64,000 nucleotides of DNA from Sinosporangium siamense (GCF_016863435.1 NZ_BOOW01000023.1:124001-188000), one strand, 5' to 3'. Positions 40,104 through 48,925 are shown, counted from the stretch's first letter. Numbers and translations are program-made. The notes: generated by a model not told the origin, from the sequence alone.

Positions 40104-41252
40104 CTACCTGGTCGATTCATCCCCCGGAGTGGCGTTAAGTCCGGCACACGTGCGCAGGTTCTTCCACGAGTTCACCGCCTGCCGCTGGGCCGGACCCCGA
40201 AGCGGGACCGGCACTCCACCCTGGATGGTGGCAGGCGTCCACTGGTCCTTAATCACCTTTCTGCCATTGATCGTCAACGTGAGCACACCGGTCTTTCCGG
40301 TCTGTGGCCCCCAGTTGTAGAAGACAAAGTTCCCCAAGCCATAGTTCACATAGCGTCCGCTCATATATCCGCTACCGAGCAAGATGTGCGCGTGCCCACC
40401 GACGATCACGTCGGCGCCGGCGGTGATGAGCTTTCTCGCCAGGCTCCGCTGCACGTCGGTGGGGCAGGCGGCGAGTTCGGCCCCCCAGTGCAGGAAGACG
40501 ATGACGGTGTCGGAGTTGCGGCGGGCCGCACGAACCTCCTGAAGCAACCGCTGCTCGTTCTTCGCCGAGGCCAGCCCGCCCTTGCTGTCGGTGGCGGTCC
40601 ACGCCTGGATGAACTCCGTGTCGAGCACCTGCGTCGCCGCGATCACGGCCACCCGGTTGCCGTTGACCGTTCTGCGGAAGGGGCGATATGCCTGGTCGGC
40701 GTTGTTGCCCACTCCGATCAGCGGGAACTTCGCGCGCCTGGCGTTGGCGAGCGAGTCCTTGAGGCCGCTCTCCATGAAGTCCATGCCGTGGTTGTTGGCG
40801 AGCGAGGCCACGTCCACTCCGGCCGCCCGGAGCGCCGTCAGGGACGACGGCGGCGCGCGGAAGACATATTGCTTGCCGGGCGCGGGCGTGCCGCCGGTGG
40901 TGACCGCGGTCTCCAGGTTGACCATCGCGAGATCCGCCTTGCGCAGGACCGGGGCGATCGGGCCGAGAGCGGTCTTCGGGTTGTTGAGTCTCGGGCGGAG
41001 CAGCCCTTCGAAGTGCACGTCTCCGCCGAAGGCGATGGTGTACGGCTTGCGCTCAAGCTTGTTCTCGGTCGCATGACCGGGTTGCGGGGCACTGGTGTTG
41101 GCCTTGGCCTTGGCCGAGGTCGAGGGCTCCTTGGCCACCCCGGCGGATTCGGCGGCCGAGCAGGCCGCGGCCAGCAGTGCGCTCGCCGTCAGTGCGGCGA
41201 CGCCCGCGAGCCGGCCGGCTCGTGGCGCGCGCCGTCGGCGTGGGGCGGCCAT
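40104..41252 (-). CDS. CapA-family lipoprotein (PGA_cap metallophosphatase fold)
   Basis: This 382-residue lipoprotein has a twin-Arg-rich n-region and the lipobox ASALLAAAC (Cys about 31). After a Ser/Lys spacer comes a calcineurin-like domain of the CapA/PGA_cap type: YTIAFGGDVHFEGLLRPRL, MVNLETAVT, DVASLANNHGMDFMESGL, FLHWGAELAACPTDVQRSLARKLITAGADVIVGGHAHILLG. Family members act in poly-gamma-glutamate capsule anchoring or as surface phosphoesterases; which is true here is unknown. ATG 41252 has GAGATAG upstream; ATG 41297 is an alternative. It is divergent from the Fur-family gene. Confidence 0.85.
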   Translation of the reverse strand: MAAPRRRRAPRAGRLAGVAALTASALLAAACSAAESAGVAKEPSTSAKAKANTSAPQPGHATENKLERKPYTIAFGGDVHFEGLLRPRLNNPKTALGPIAPVLRKADLAMVNLETAVTTGGTPAPGKQYVFRAPPSSLTALRAAGVDVASLANNHGMDFMESGLKDSLANARRAKFPLIGVGNNADQAYRPFRRTVNGNRVAVIAATQVLDTEFIQAWTATDSKGGLASAKNEQRLLQEVRAARRNSDTVIVFLHWGAELAACPTDVQRSLARKLITAGADVIVGGHAHILLGSGYMSGRYVNYGLGNFVFYNWGPQTGKTGVLTLTINGRKVIKDQWTPATIQGGVPVPLRGPAQRQAVNSWKNLRTCAGLNATPGDESTR

Positions 41253-41388
41253 GGTGCTATCTCGGGCCACTGCGTCTATATGGGGAAATCTGTTCATCGT
41301 GCACTGAGCATGCCATCTCTCCGCGGCACGGATGGGACAACTCGCCCAGGGGAGATCCGACCGGGTCCAACTTGGATAGTTCCTTTAC

Positions 41389-41417
41389 TTGAGTCATTCA
41401 ATAAAACGACATACTGT
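41389..41417 (+). promoter_or_regulatory. promoter/operator of the Fur-family gene
   Basis: TTGAGT (41389-41394) and TACTGT (41412-41417) are 17 bp apart and the ATG follows 8 bp later, so the transcript would be leaderless. Within it, CTTGAGTCATTCAATAAAA is strikingly AT-rich and resembles the AT-rich operator of mycobacterial FurA in position and pattern. Confidence 0.5.
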
Positions 41418-41424
41418 GGCATAC

Positions 41425-41841
41425 ATGGGGGATGCCGACGTTTTGCGACAAGTGGGCCTACGGGTGACCGCCGCGCGGTTGGCGATACTGCGAACGGTGC
41501 GGGAGGGGGGCCACCTCGACGTGGACTCCATCCACCGCCGGACGCGGGAGCACGTGGGCCAGGTGTCCCTGCAGGCCGTCTACGACGCGCTGCGCGCGCT
41601 GCACGAGGCCGGTCTTCTCCGGAAGATCGAGCCGATGGGCAGCCCGGCACGCTACGAGGCGCGGGTGGGCGACAACCACCACCACCTCGTCTGCCGGACG
41701 TGCGGCTCGGTGACCGATGTGGACTGTGTGAAGGGGCAGGCGCCCTGCCTCGATCCCACCGACACCAGCGGCTACCTGGTAGACGAGGCTGACATCACCT
41801 TTTGGGGCATCTGTCCGAGATGCCAGACCAAGGGGAACTAA
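41425..41841 (+). CDS. Fur-family regulator (CatR/FurA-like), adjacent to catalase
   Basis: This 138-residue protein has an N-terminal winged helix (LRQVGLRVTAARLAILRTVREGGHLDVDSIHRRTREH ... SLQAVYDALRAL) and a C-terminal metal/peroxide-sensing domain. The His cluster DNHHHLVC, CRTCGSV and a second C-P-R-C pair (GICPRCQ) would form the structural zinc site. It ends 59 bp before katA in the same direction. In Streptomyces, CatR represses its catalase until oxidised by peroxide; the same role is inferred. Earlier in-frame starts (41389, 41416) exist, but the promoter layout favours leaderless translation from 41425. Confidence 0.88.
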   Translation: MGDADVLRQVGLRVTAARLAILRTVREGGHLDVDSIHRRTREHVGQVSLQAVYDALRALHEAGLLRKIEPMGSPARYEARVGDNHHHLVCRTCGSVTDVDCVKGQAPCLDPTDTSGYLVDEADITFWGICPRCQTKGN

Positions 41842-41900
41842 CGGAGTCGTGTCGGCGTAAGCCGTACTCCTTTTCAACGGAGAATCTGGAGGACCGCGCA

Positions 41901-43349
41901 ATGACCGAAAGGCCGATCACCACCACGGACTCGGGGATCCCCGCGCCGAGTGATGAGTTCTCGTTGTCCGTCGGGCCCAACGGCCCCCTGCTTATGCAGG
42001 ACCACTATGTGATCCAGAAAATGGCGCAGTTCAACCGTGAACGTGTCCCTGAACGTGTCGTGCACGCCAAGGGCGGTGGGGCCTACGGCATCTTGCAGAT
42101 CACCGAGGACGTCAGTCAGTTCACCAAGGCGTCGTTGTTCACCAAGGGCAAGGAGACCGAGCTTTTCCTGCGTTTCTCGACGGTGGCCGGTGAGCTGGGC
42201 AGCGCCGACACTGCGCGTGACCCGCGCGGGTTCGCCATCAAGTTCTATACCGACGCCGGCAACTACGACATCGTCGGGAACAACACGCCGATCTTCTTCA
42301 TCCGCGATCCCTCGAAGTTCTCCGACTTCATCCACTCGCAGAAGCGCAGGGCGGACACCCACACGCGTGACAACAACATGCAGTGGGACTTCTGGACCCT
42401 GTCCCCCGAGTCTGCCCACCAGGTGACCTTCCTGATGACGGACCGGGGCACCCCGAAGACCTGGCGCAATATGCACGGCTTCGGCTCCCACACCTTCCTC
42501 TGGTACAACGCGGCCGGAGAGAAGTACTGGGTGAAGTATCACTTCAAGACCGAGCAGGGCATCGAGAACTTCACCGCCGGCGAGGCCAAGGCGATGACGG
42601 CCGAGGACGCGGACTTCCACATCCGCGACCTGCACACCGCCATCGAGCGCGGCGACCACCCGGCGTGGCGGGTCAACGTGCAGATCATGCCGTTCGAGGC
42701 GGCGGCGGATTACCGGTTCAACCCGTTCGACCTCACCAAGGTGTGGCCGCACAGTGACTACCCGGAGATCACGATCGGCCGGTTCGTGCTCAACCGGAAC
42801 CCGGAGAACTACTTCGCCGAGGTCGAGCAGGCCGGTTTCGAGCCGGCCAACCTGGTGCCGGGTATCGGTCCGTCTCCAGACAAGATGCTCCAGGGGCGGC
42901 TGTTCTCCTACCCGGACACCCACCGCTACCGCATCGGCCCGAACTACCTGCAACTTCCGGTCAACGCGCCGAAGGTGCCCGTCCACAGCTACAACAAAGA
43001 CGGCGCGATGAGGTACAAGAACTCCACGGACCCCGTCTACGCCCCGAACAGCGTGGGCGGCCCGGCGGCCGACCCCTCGCTCTACGAGGGGGAGGGCTAC
43101 CACATCTCCGGCGAGATCCTGCGGAGCGCCTACACCAAGCACGCCGAGGACGACGACTACGTCCAGCCGCGTGCCCTGTGGGAGAACGTGCTCTCCGACA
43201 CCGACCGGGCCAACCTGGTGAGCAACATCGTCGGCCACGCCTCCGCGCCGGAGGTCACGACCGAGATGAAGCACCGGGTCGCCGACTACTGGACCAACAT
43301 CCACAAGGATCTCGGCCAGGGCGTGGCCCAGGGGCTCGGCATCTCCTGA
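41901..43349 (+). CDS. katA: monofunctional heme catalase, small-subunit clade 3
   Basis: Dismutates hydrogen peroxide. The 482-residue length fits clade 3. The distal heme site is in RVPERVVHAKGGGAYG (catalytic His), NNTPIFFIRDPSKFSDFIHSQKR contains the conserved Asn, and RLFSYPDTHRYRIGPNY carries the proximal heme-ligand Tyr. GGAGG is 8 nt before the ATG at 41901. It forms an operon-like pair with the Fur-family gene and is probably induced by peroxide. Its heme demand links functionally to the hem cluster at the start of the window. Confidence 0.98.
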   Translation: MTERPITTTDSGIPAPSDEFSLSVGPNGPLLMQDHYVIQKMAQFNRERVPERVVHAKGGGAYGILQITEDVSQFTKASLFTKGKETELFLRFSTVAGELGSADTARDPRGFAIKFYTDAGNYDIVGNNTPIFFIRDPSKFSDFIHSQKRRADTHTRDNNMQWDFWTLSPESAHQVTFLMTDRGTPKTWRNMHGFGSHTFLWYNAAGEKYWVKYHFKTEQGIENFTAGEAKAMTAEDADFHIRDLHTAIERGDHPAWRVNVQIMPFEAAADYRFNPFDLTKVWPHSDYPEITIGRFVLNRNPENYFAEVEQAGFEPANLVPGIGPSPDKMLQGRLFSYPDTHRYRIGPNYLQLPVNAPKVPVHSYNKDGAMRYKNSTDPVYAPNSVGGPAADPSLYEGEGYHISGEILRSAYTKHAEDDDYVQPRALWENVLSDTDRANLVSNIVGHASAPEVTTEMKHRVADYWTNIHKDLGQGVAQGLGIS

Positions 43350-43499
43350 CGGCCGCGGCACGTGCCCCCGGCGCGTGCGCGACATGACCCGAGTACGGCT
43401 CGCGCCATCACCCGGTGGCGTGAGCCGTCGCTCGGGAAGGTTTCGCCCACGACCGGGTCCAGCCTTGTCAAGGAGTTGATCACCACTAGGCTTGCTCAG

Positions 43500-44105
43500 G
43501 TGACTACCGTGCCTTTGCTGGACCGTCTCCACCTCCAAGTCGCATTCGTGCAGGAGATTGACAAGCTCAAGCGCGTGATCCGGAGGAACACCCTTCTGGA
43601 CGGTTCGCGCCGCGAGAACGACGCAGAGCACTCCTGGCAGTTGTGCATGCTCGCCCTGGTCATGGCCGAGCACGCCCCACCCGGCATCGATCTCGAACGG
43701 GTCGTCGCGATGCTCCTCATCCACGACCTGGTGGAGATCGACGCGGGTGACACCTTCATCTACGACGCCGAGGCGGTGCTTATCCAGGCAGAGCGGGAGC
43801 GTCAGGCCGCCGACCGCATCTTCGGCCTGCTGCCCGAGGACCAGAACACCAAGCTGCGTGCACTCTGGGACGAGTTTGAAGACCGGGTCACGCCCGAGGC
43901 AAAATTCGCCAAAGCTCTCGACCGATTCGCGCCGCTGCTCGCGAACCACCACACCGAGGGCGGCACATGGAAGCTTTACAAGGTCACGGCCGACCAGGTG
44001 AGGCGCAACGTGAAGATCATCGACGCGGGTTCGCCCACGCTGGGCGCCTACGCCCGCGAGCTGGTCGAGCTTTCCGTGCAACGGGGGCACCTGGCCGAGG
44101 AGTGA
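43500..44105 (+). CDS. HD-domain hydrolase (YfbR/HDDC2-like)
   Basis: This 201-residue phosphohydrolase has an N-terminal helix (FVQEIDKLKRVIRRNTLLDGSRRENDAEHSW) and the HD motif in LVMAEHAPPGIDLERVVAMLLIHDLVEIDAGDTF. H in AEHSW, HD in IHDL and a later Asp supply the metal site. Relatives hydrolyse deoxynucleoside monophosphates or other small phosphates. The GTG at 43500 is the likely start; the upstream open frame lacks a supported start. It follows katA by 150 bp in the same direction, but the roles are not obviously linked. Confidence 0.82.
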   Translation: MTTVPLLDRLHLQVAFVQEIDKLKRVIRRNTLLDGSRRENDAEHSWQLCMLALVMAEHAPPGIDLERVVAMLLIHDLVEIDAGDTFIYDAEAVLIQAERERQAADRIFGLLPEDQNTKLRALWDEFEDRVTPEAKFAKALDRFAPLLANHHTEGGTWKLYKVTADQVRRNVKIIDAGSPTLGAYARELVELSVQRGHLAEE

Positions 44106-44229
44106 ACACCGGACCACAAGGGTGGATTTCCCGGGATTCATCCGGGTAGGTCACATGATGCGCATTTCACCCCCCACCGCAGGCCGCTCGCGGCCGCAGG
44201 CGGGACGCTCGGCAGGCCGATAGGGGGCA

Positions 44230-45144
44230 GTGGTGAAGGAAGCCGTGAAGCCAGGGCGTAAGACCCTGAAACGCATAGTGCCGCCGGATGATCTCACCGA
44301 CCGGCTCGAACACTCGACCGTGTTCGACGGGCCCATCATCGTGCTCGCCAAGGCCGTCAGACAACGCGTCCGCCCAGGAGCACTGCGCGACTTCCTGCAC
44401 GGTGTGCCGACCGGCAAACCCCTGCATCCCCCGTTCGCCAACTTCACCCTCGGCTGCTGGATGGCGACAGCCGTACTCGATCTCGCCCACGGCGACGGGC
44501 GGGCCACCCGCACCCTTCTCGCGGCGGGCATCGGCGGGGCGCTCCCCACGGCGGCGGCCGGCATCGTCGACTGGTCGTCCCTCCACCGCGAACAGCAGCG
44601 TGTGGGCTTCGTGCACGCGCTGTCCAACGTCACCGCGCTCGGGATGTACACCGCGTCGCTGCTCCTCCGGCTGGCGGGGCGCGAGCGGGCCGGGCGCATC
44701 ACGGGGTTCATGGGCCTCACCGCCGCCACCGTCGGCGGTTATCTCGGCGGCCACATGGCCTACCGGCAGGCGGCCGGGGCCAACCACGCCGAATCGGTCG
44801 CCCATCTCGTGCCGCTCGGGTGGCACGACATGGGGCAGATCAAGAACCTTCCCGACGGGCGGCCGGTCACCCGGCGACTCGGCTACATCGATCTGTTCGT
44901 GCTGCGGCGCGGCACCCAGGTGATCGTGCTCGCCGACCACTGCTCCCACCTCGCCGGGCCCCTGCACCAGGGCAAGATCACCATGCTGAACGGCGAAGTC
45001 TGCGTGACCTGCCCCTGGCACGGCAGCACGTTCCGCCTCGCCGACGGCTCTGTCGCCCACGGACCGGCGACCGCCCCCCAGCCGACCTTCGAGACGCGGG
45101 TCTCGGAAGACGGCATGATCCAGGTCCGCCCGGCTCTACCGTAG
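44230..45144 (+). CDS. DUF2231 membrane domain fused to Rieske [2Fe-2S] domain
   Basis: This protein of about 304 residues has an N-terminal DUF2231 part with four hydrophobic helices (about 65-190, starting GKPLHPPFANFTLGCWMATAVLDL). A Rieske ferredoxin domain (about 205-300) has the cluster ligands in CSHLAGPLH and CPWHGSTF. It is probably a membrane-tethered redox protein feeding electrons to an unknown oxidase or oxygenase; no partner gene is adjacent. Two GTG codons at 44230 and 44233 follow AGGGGG, and the second has better spacing. Confidence 0.85.
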   Translation: MVKEAVKPGRKTLKRIVPPDDLTDRLEHSTVFDGPIIVLAKAVRQRVRPGALRDFLHGVPTGKPLHPPFANFTLGCWMATAVLDLAHGDGRATRTLLAAGIGGALPTAAAGIVDWSSLHREQQRVGFVHALSNVTALGMYTASLLLRLAGRERAGRITGFMGLTAATVGGYLGGHMAYRQAAGANHAESVAHLVPLGWHDMGQIKNLPDGRPVTRRLGYIDLFVLRRGTQVIVLADHCSHLAGPLHQGKITMLNGEVCVTCPWHGSTFRLADGSVAHGPATAPQPTFETRVSEDGMIQVRPALP

Positions 45145-45185
45145 AGGTCGTGGCGGCTCTGCCCGCATGCATCGCCCGCTCCCCC

Positions 45186-45821
45186 TCATTCCTCCGGGGG
45201 CTGGTCCAGGCCCAGTGACCTGACCAGGTCGAGCATCTCGGCGCGGTGCAGTGCCGCCGGGTTGACCGCGACGGGCTGGATGTGGCCGTCGATCTCCAGG
45301 GCCACCAGGCCGTGCATCCTGCCCCAGACGCGCAGGGCGAGCGCCGCGGCGGCCGGCGGCACGTCCGGCAGGTCGGCCCGGATCTTCGCGACGTAGTCGG
45401 GGTTGAGGTCGGACCAGGAGGTGTCCTCGGGCTGGCTGTGGCGCGCGTGCGGCCACGCGACCGCCACCAGGCGGGTCAGCTCGCGGCAGACACGGCGTGC
45501 GGCCTGGTCCACCGGCCCGTCCTCAGGCGGCTGGTAGCCGGGGACGGGGTGGCCGTAGAACAGCCGGAAGCTCTCCGGGTGGGCCAGCGCCCACTCCCTC
45601 AGCGCCTGGCCCCACGCCAGCAGTCTGCCGCCGGAGTCGCCGGCGGGCACGGCATTGGTCGCGCTCTCCGTCGCCTCTGAGAGCGAGGCGGCGATTTCCC
45701 CGATCAGCGCTGTGATCAGGTCGTCCCGGGTGGGGAAGTAGCTGTAGAACGCGCGAGCGGTCATCCCCATCTCGCGGGCGACGCCGCGCAGTGAGATCGC
45801 CCCGGGCCCTCCTTCGGCCAT
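45186..45821 (-). CDS. TetR-family regulator (WHG domain), truncated at its 5' end
   Basis: Residues from MAEGGPGAISLRGVAREMGMTARAFYSYFPTRDDLITALIGEI onward match the TetR helix-turn-helix from the end of helix 1. The C-terminal half is the TetR_C_13/WHG ligand domain (PESFRLFYGHPVPGYQPP ... LRVWGRMHGLVALEI). The expected first about 20 residues, including helix 1, are absent. Upstream sequence instead encodes the opposite-strand DUF1330 fragment. In-frame codons at 45848 and 45965 could still allow translation, but those residues are antisense to DUF1330 and not TetR-like. DNA binding is probably impaired. Confidence 0.7.
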   Translation of the reverse strand: MAEGGPGAISLRGVAREMGMTARAFYSYFPTRDDLITALIGEIAASLSEATESATNAVPAGDSGGRLLAWGQALREWALAHPESFRLFYGHPVPGYQPPEDGPVDQAARRVCRELTRLVAVAWPHARHSQPEDTSWSDLNPDYVAKIRADLPDVPPAAAALALRVWGRMHGLVALEIDGHIQPVAVNPAALHRAEMLDLVRSLGLDQPPEE

Positions 45822-45825
45822 CTGA

Positions 45826-45978
45826 CGCGTCCTGGAATTTCCCGACATGGAGCGGATCCGCGAGTGGTACGACTCCCCCGAATACCGGCACGCCCGGGAG
45901 CTGCGAGAGGGCGGGGTCCGAGTGGGGATGCTGTTCGTCGAGGGCACACCGCCCGAAGGCTTCACCCTCCCGGCCTAG
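45826..45978 (+). pseudogene. 3' fragment of a DUF1330-family gene
   Basis: The frame RVLEFPDMERIREWYDSPEY continues RHARELREGG to a TAG stop and is the C-terminal half of the DUF1330 dimeric alpha+beta barrel, including its W-Y-x-S-P-E-Y signature. A TGA lies directly upstream (45823-45825) and the first half of the domain is missing. It is head to head with the 5'-truncated TetR gene, separated by only a few bases. An ATG inside (45847) might allow a 43-residue peptide, but a folded domain is not expected. Confidence 0.78.
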
Positions 45979-45982
45979 CGCC

Positions 45983-46738
45983 CTAGTCCGTGAGCAACTT
46001 CACGATCGCCGTGATGCCGACCACCACGATGAAGCCGCGCAGGACGGGTGCGGGGAGCCTGCGCCCCACCCTGGCACCGAGATAACCGCCGATGATCGCG
46101 CCAAGGGCCACCATCAGCACGGCGAGCCAGTCGACCTTCGCGACCGCGATGAAGAGTACGGCGGCAGCCGCGTTGACGATCAGCGCGAGCACGTTCTTGG
46201 CCGCGTTGACCCGCTGCAAGTCCTCGTCGAGGAACACCCCGAGCAGCCCGAGCAGCACCACACCCTGCGCGGCGCCGAAGTAGCCGCCGTAGACGCCCGC
46301 GCCCAGCACGCCCGCCCACAACCACGGCCCGCCGTGGGGGTGGGCGTGCTCACGCCGGCGGGCCAGCCAGACGTTGATCCGGGGCTGGAACACGACCAGC
46401 ACACACGCCAGCGCGATCAGGACCGGCACGACGACCCCGAAGACGCTCTGCGGCAGCACCAGCAGCAGCGCGCCGCCGATCAGCGCCCCGGCCAGCGAGG
46501 CCGCGCCGAGCCGGACCAGGCGCTCGCGCTGCCCCTTGAGCTCCTCGCGGTAGCCGAGCGCCCCGGTCAGCGAACCCGGCACCAGGCCGATCGTGTTGGA
46601 CACGTTGGCCACGACAGGGGGCAGGCCCACCGCGAGCAGCGTCGGAAAGGTGATCAGCGACCCTGACCCGACGATCGTGTTGATGCCTCCGGCGGCGATA
46701 CCGGCGGCGAAGACGGCGACGGCCTCCCACGGTGTCAA
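45983..46738 (-). CDS. TauE/SafE-family sulfite/organosulfonate exporter
   Basis: This 251-residue membrane protein has seven to eight transmembrane segments and the two internally related halves of the TauE family. The N-terminal GIAAGGINTIVGSGSLITFPTLLAVGLPPVVANVSNTIGLVPG and the second-half GVYGGYFGAAQGVVLLGLLG are diagnostic. The start is a TTG at 46738 with GGGGGAG upstream. The transported anion is unknown. It shares no obvious operon with its neighbours. Confidence 0.9.
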   Translation of the reverse strand: MTPWEAVAVFAAGIAAGGINTIVGSGSLITFPTLLAVGLPPVVANVSNTIGLVPGSLTGALGYREELKGQRERLVRLGAASLAGALIGGALLLVLPQSVFGVVVPVLIALACVLVVFQPRINVWLARRREHAHPHGGPWLWAGVLGAGVYGGYFGAAQGVVLLGLLGVFLDEDLQRVNAAKNVLALIVNAAAAVLFIAVAKVDWLAVLMVALGAIIGGYLGARVGRRLPAPVLRGFIVVVGITAIVKLLTD

Positions 46739-46791
46739 CGCTCCCCCTTGCTACGGCTAACGCCCGATCGTAGGGCGGTAGCCGTACAAGA

Positions 46792-47589
46792 TCACCCGTG
46801 GGGGTGGGGTCGGGCATACCACCGGCCGTCCATGCCCTGGTCGAGACCGAGCGGGATGCCGAACGTGCGGCTCAGGTTGTCCGCTGTCATCACGTGCTCG
46901 ATCTGCCCCTGCGCCACGGCCGAACCGTGGCGCAGCAGCATGCCGTGGGTGAAGCCCTTCGGCACCTCCTCCACGTGATGGGTGACCATGACCATCGTGG
47001 GCGACCTCGGGTCGAGCGCGAGCGCCGACAGGCGGCGCACGAGGTCCTCCCTGCCGCCGAGGTCGAGGCCCGCCGCCGGCTCGTCGAGCAGCAGCAGCTC
47101 GGGGTCGGGCATGAGCGCCCGCGCGATCTGCACCCGCTTGCGCTCACCCTCGGACAACGTGCCGAACTGCCGCCGGATGAGATGCGCGCACCCCATCTGG
47201 TCGATCAGCTCGACGGCCCGGGTGACGTCGTGCGAGTCGTATTCCTCGGTCCACCGGCCGAAAATGGCATAGGACGCGGTCAGCACCACGTCGATGACCT
47301 TCTCCTCCGGCGGCACCCGGTCCGCCAGCACCGAGCTGGCCACGCCGATGCGGGGACGCAGATCGAAGACGTCCGCCTGTCCCATGCGCTCGCCGAGCAC
47401 CTCCACCACGCCCTCGCTGGGGAACAGCAGTGTGGCCGCGAGCTGGAGCAACGTGGTCTTGCCCGCTCCGTTGGGGCCGATCACGACCCATCTCTCGTCC
47501 TCTCGGACGGTCCAGTCGATGCCGCGCAAGAGCACGGCGCCGTCCCTGCGCAGTGCGACGTCCCGCAGGTGTAGCACCTGGCCGCCCAT
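46792..47589 (-). CDS. ABC transporter ATP-binding protein, stand-alone
   Basis: This 265-residue ATPase has Walker A GPNGAGKTTLLQLAATLL, signature LSEGERKRVQIARALM, Walker B LLLLDEPAAGLDLGG and the H-loop MVTHHVEEVPKGFTHGMLLR. It resembles the ModF/YlmA-like group. The AAGGAGG ribosome-binding site fixes the ATG at 47589. No permease gene is next to it, so it may serve a distant transporter or have a non-transport role. Confidence 0.9.
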   Translation of the reverse strand: MGGQVLHLRDVALRRDGAVLLRGIDWTVREDERWVVIGPNGAGKTTLLQLAATLLFPSEGVVEVLGERMGQADVFDLRPRIGVASSVLADRVPPEEKVIDVVLTASYAIFGRWTEEYDSHDVTRAVELIDQMGCAHLIRRQFGTLSEGERKRVQIARALMPDPELLLLDEPAAGLDLGGREDLVRRLSALALDPRSPTMVMVTHHVEEVPKGFTHGMLLRHGSAVAQGQIEHVMTADNLSRTFGIPLGLDQGMDGRWYARPHPHG

Positions 47590-47667
47590 CCTGGAACCTC
47601 CTTGCGTGGTGATGCTCGCAGTCCCGCAAGCAAACCGTATTGCAGGCCAAGCGCTTATCGTGGACTG

Positions 47668-48393
47668 GTGCACCCTGAATCACCTATCTCGGCCGGGTTG
47701 GTCTGCTGGGGCAACGCCTGGCTCACCGGCCACGTCGGCCTCGACGAGGCCGTTGACCACGTCGAACGGGAAGGTGGGCCCTGCGTCGTCGGCGACGTCC
47801 CCCTCCGGGGCTTCCTCGCCGACCTGAGGGTCGCCGGCATGCACGCGCTCCGGCTGGCGCTGCCGGCGCCCGGCGACCCGCTCGGCCTCACCGGACCGCC
47901 GGCGTTCAACACGCTGGCCATCGACGCCGGCCAGGCGGTCATCGCCGTACTACCCGAACAGAGCGTCGGCCTCGTGCCCGCGCCCGATCTGCGCGGCTCG
48001 TCATACTCCGGTGTGCGCTGGACCGCCCTCCAGGTCAGGGCCACCACACCCGACATCCCCTCGATCGCCGAGGCCGAGCAGGCGTTGTCGGCGGCCATGC
48101 ACGCCGCGACCGAAGCCCTGGCCTCGGTCGACGGGCCCCGCCCGCCCGTGCCTGACGCCGCACTGGCCCGCGCCGCGCAACCCCTCGCACCCGGCTACCC
48201 GGCCCGTGCCCACCGCGTCGCAGTCCTGGCCGCGCGGCTGACGGTGATGCTGCACCTGGCCGAGGAACGCGGCCTGACCGTGGGGCAGATCGCCACCGGC
48301 GACAACGCCCTGCGCGAGCTGGACCGCGCCGTACGGCGAGCCCGCGTGGCCGCCCACCACGCGATCTTCGAACCCAGCCGCCCGCACCGCTAA
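47668..48393 (+). CDS. conserved hypothetical protein
   Basis: This 241-residue soluble protein has no recognised domain. Regular patterning (ISAGLVCWGNAWLTGHVGLDEAVDHVERE, PDIPSIAEAEQALSAAMHAATEAL, LREL-rich C-terminus) and lack of frameshifts support a real gene that looks shared among actinomycetes. The GTG start at 47668 has no ribosome-binding site, suggesting a leaderless transcript. It is divergent from the ABC ATPase. Function unknown. Confidence 0.68.
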   Translation: MHPESPISAGLVCWGNAWLTGHVGLDEAVDHVEREGGPCVVGDVPLRGFLADLRVAGMHALRLALPAPGDPLGLTGPPAFNTLAIDAGQAVIAVLPEQSVGLVPAPDLRGSSYSGVRWTALQVRATTPDIPSIAEAEQALSAAMHAATEALASVDGPRPPVPDAALARAAQPLAPGYPARAHRVAVLAARLTVMLHLAEERGLTVGQIATGDNALRELDRAVRRARVAAHHAIFEPSRPHR

Positions 48394-48584
48394 GCCCTGG
48401 AAGGCCTCAGCCCAGGCTCTGGGAGGCGTCCGTGGAACCCGGCATCCGGCTGTTTCGGCGGGCTTTGCCGTACGGCGGAAGCACGGATGGCGTGGTGCCG
48501 CAGCATTGCCGCCGGAGCGGCGGGCGGCGGTGCTTTGAGGTCAGGCGGGGGCCTCTGCGGGACCCCGGCGTGTCACAGTGCTCC

Positions 48585-48770
48585 CGGCCGGTTCGCGCCG
48601 GGCCTGCCTGACCCGCCTGGACGGGCGTGTGGCTGCCGCGCGCGCGGCCCCGGCCGAAAGCAGGCCCGACCCCCGGCCTAGAGCAGGCCCCCGGCCAGTT
48701 CGCGCCGAGCCTGCTGACCCGCCTGGACGGGCGTGTGGCTGCCGCGCGCGCGGCCCTGGCTGAAAGCTGG
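48585..48770. repeat. 106-bp imperfect direct duplication with a 41-bp identical core
   Basis: The 41 bp at 48610-48650 recur exactly at 48716-48756. Flanking sequence (TTCGCGCC..GCCTGC before, GCCGAAAGC-like after) is also similar. It lies in a 530-bp gene-free stretch (48394-48925) rich in GGCC/GAGCAGG words; no coding potential is supported there. Confidence 0.85.
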
Positions 48771-48875
48771 CGGGGCCCCTGGCCGGGAGCAGGCCCTCGG
48801 CCAGGGCAGAGCCCGGCCTAGAGCAGAGCCCTAGCTAGAGCAGAGTCGGAGCAGGGTCCCGGCCGGAGGGCGGGG

Positions 48876-48911
48876 CCCGATGCCGCGCGGAGTTTCCCGC
48901 ACGGCATCGGG
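48876..48911 (-). terminator. hairpin downstream of the kinase-WD40 genes
   Basis: CCCGATGCCG-N16-CGGCATCGGG, perfect 10-bp stem, 14 bp after the stop of the minus-strand pseudokinase gene. It is probably the terminator of that two-gene unit. Confidence 0.7.
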
Positions 48912-48925
48912 GAGGGGGGTCGGGG

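Noticed and set aside
45847-45978. Functional 43-residue peptide from the internal ATG of the DUF1330 fragment
   Set aside because: It is only the C-terminal half of a domain that needs both halves to fold, and no ribosome-binding site precedes the ATG.
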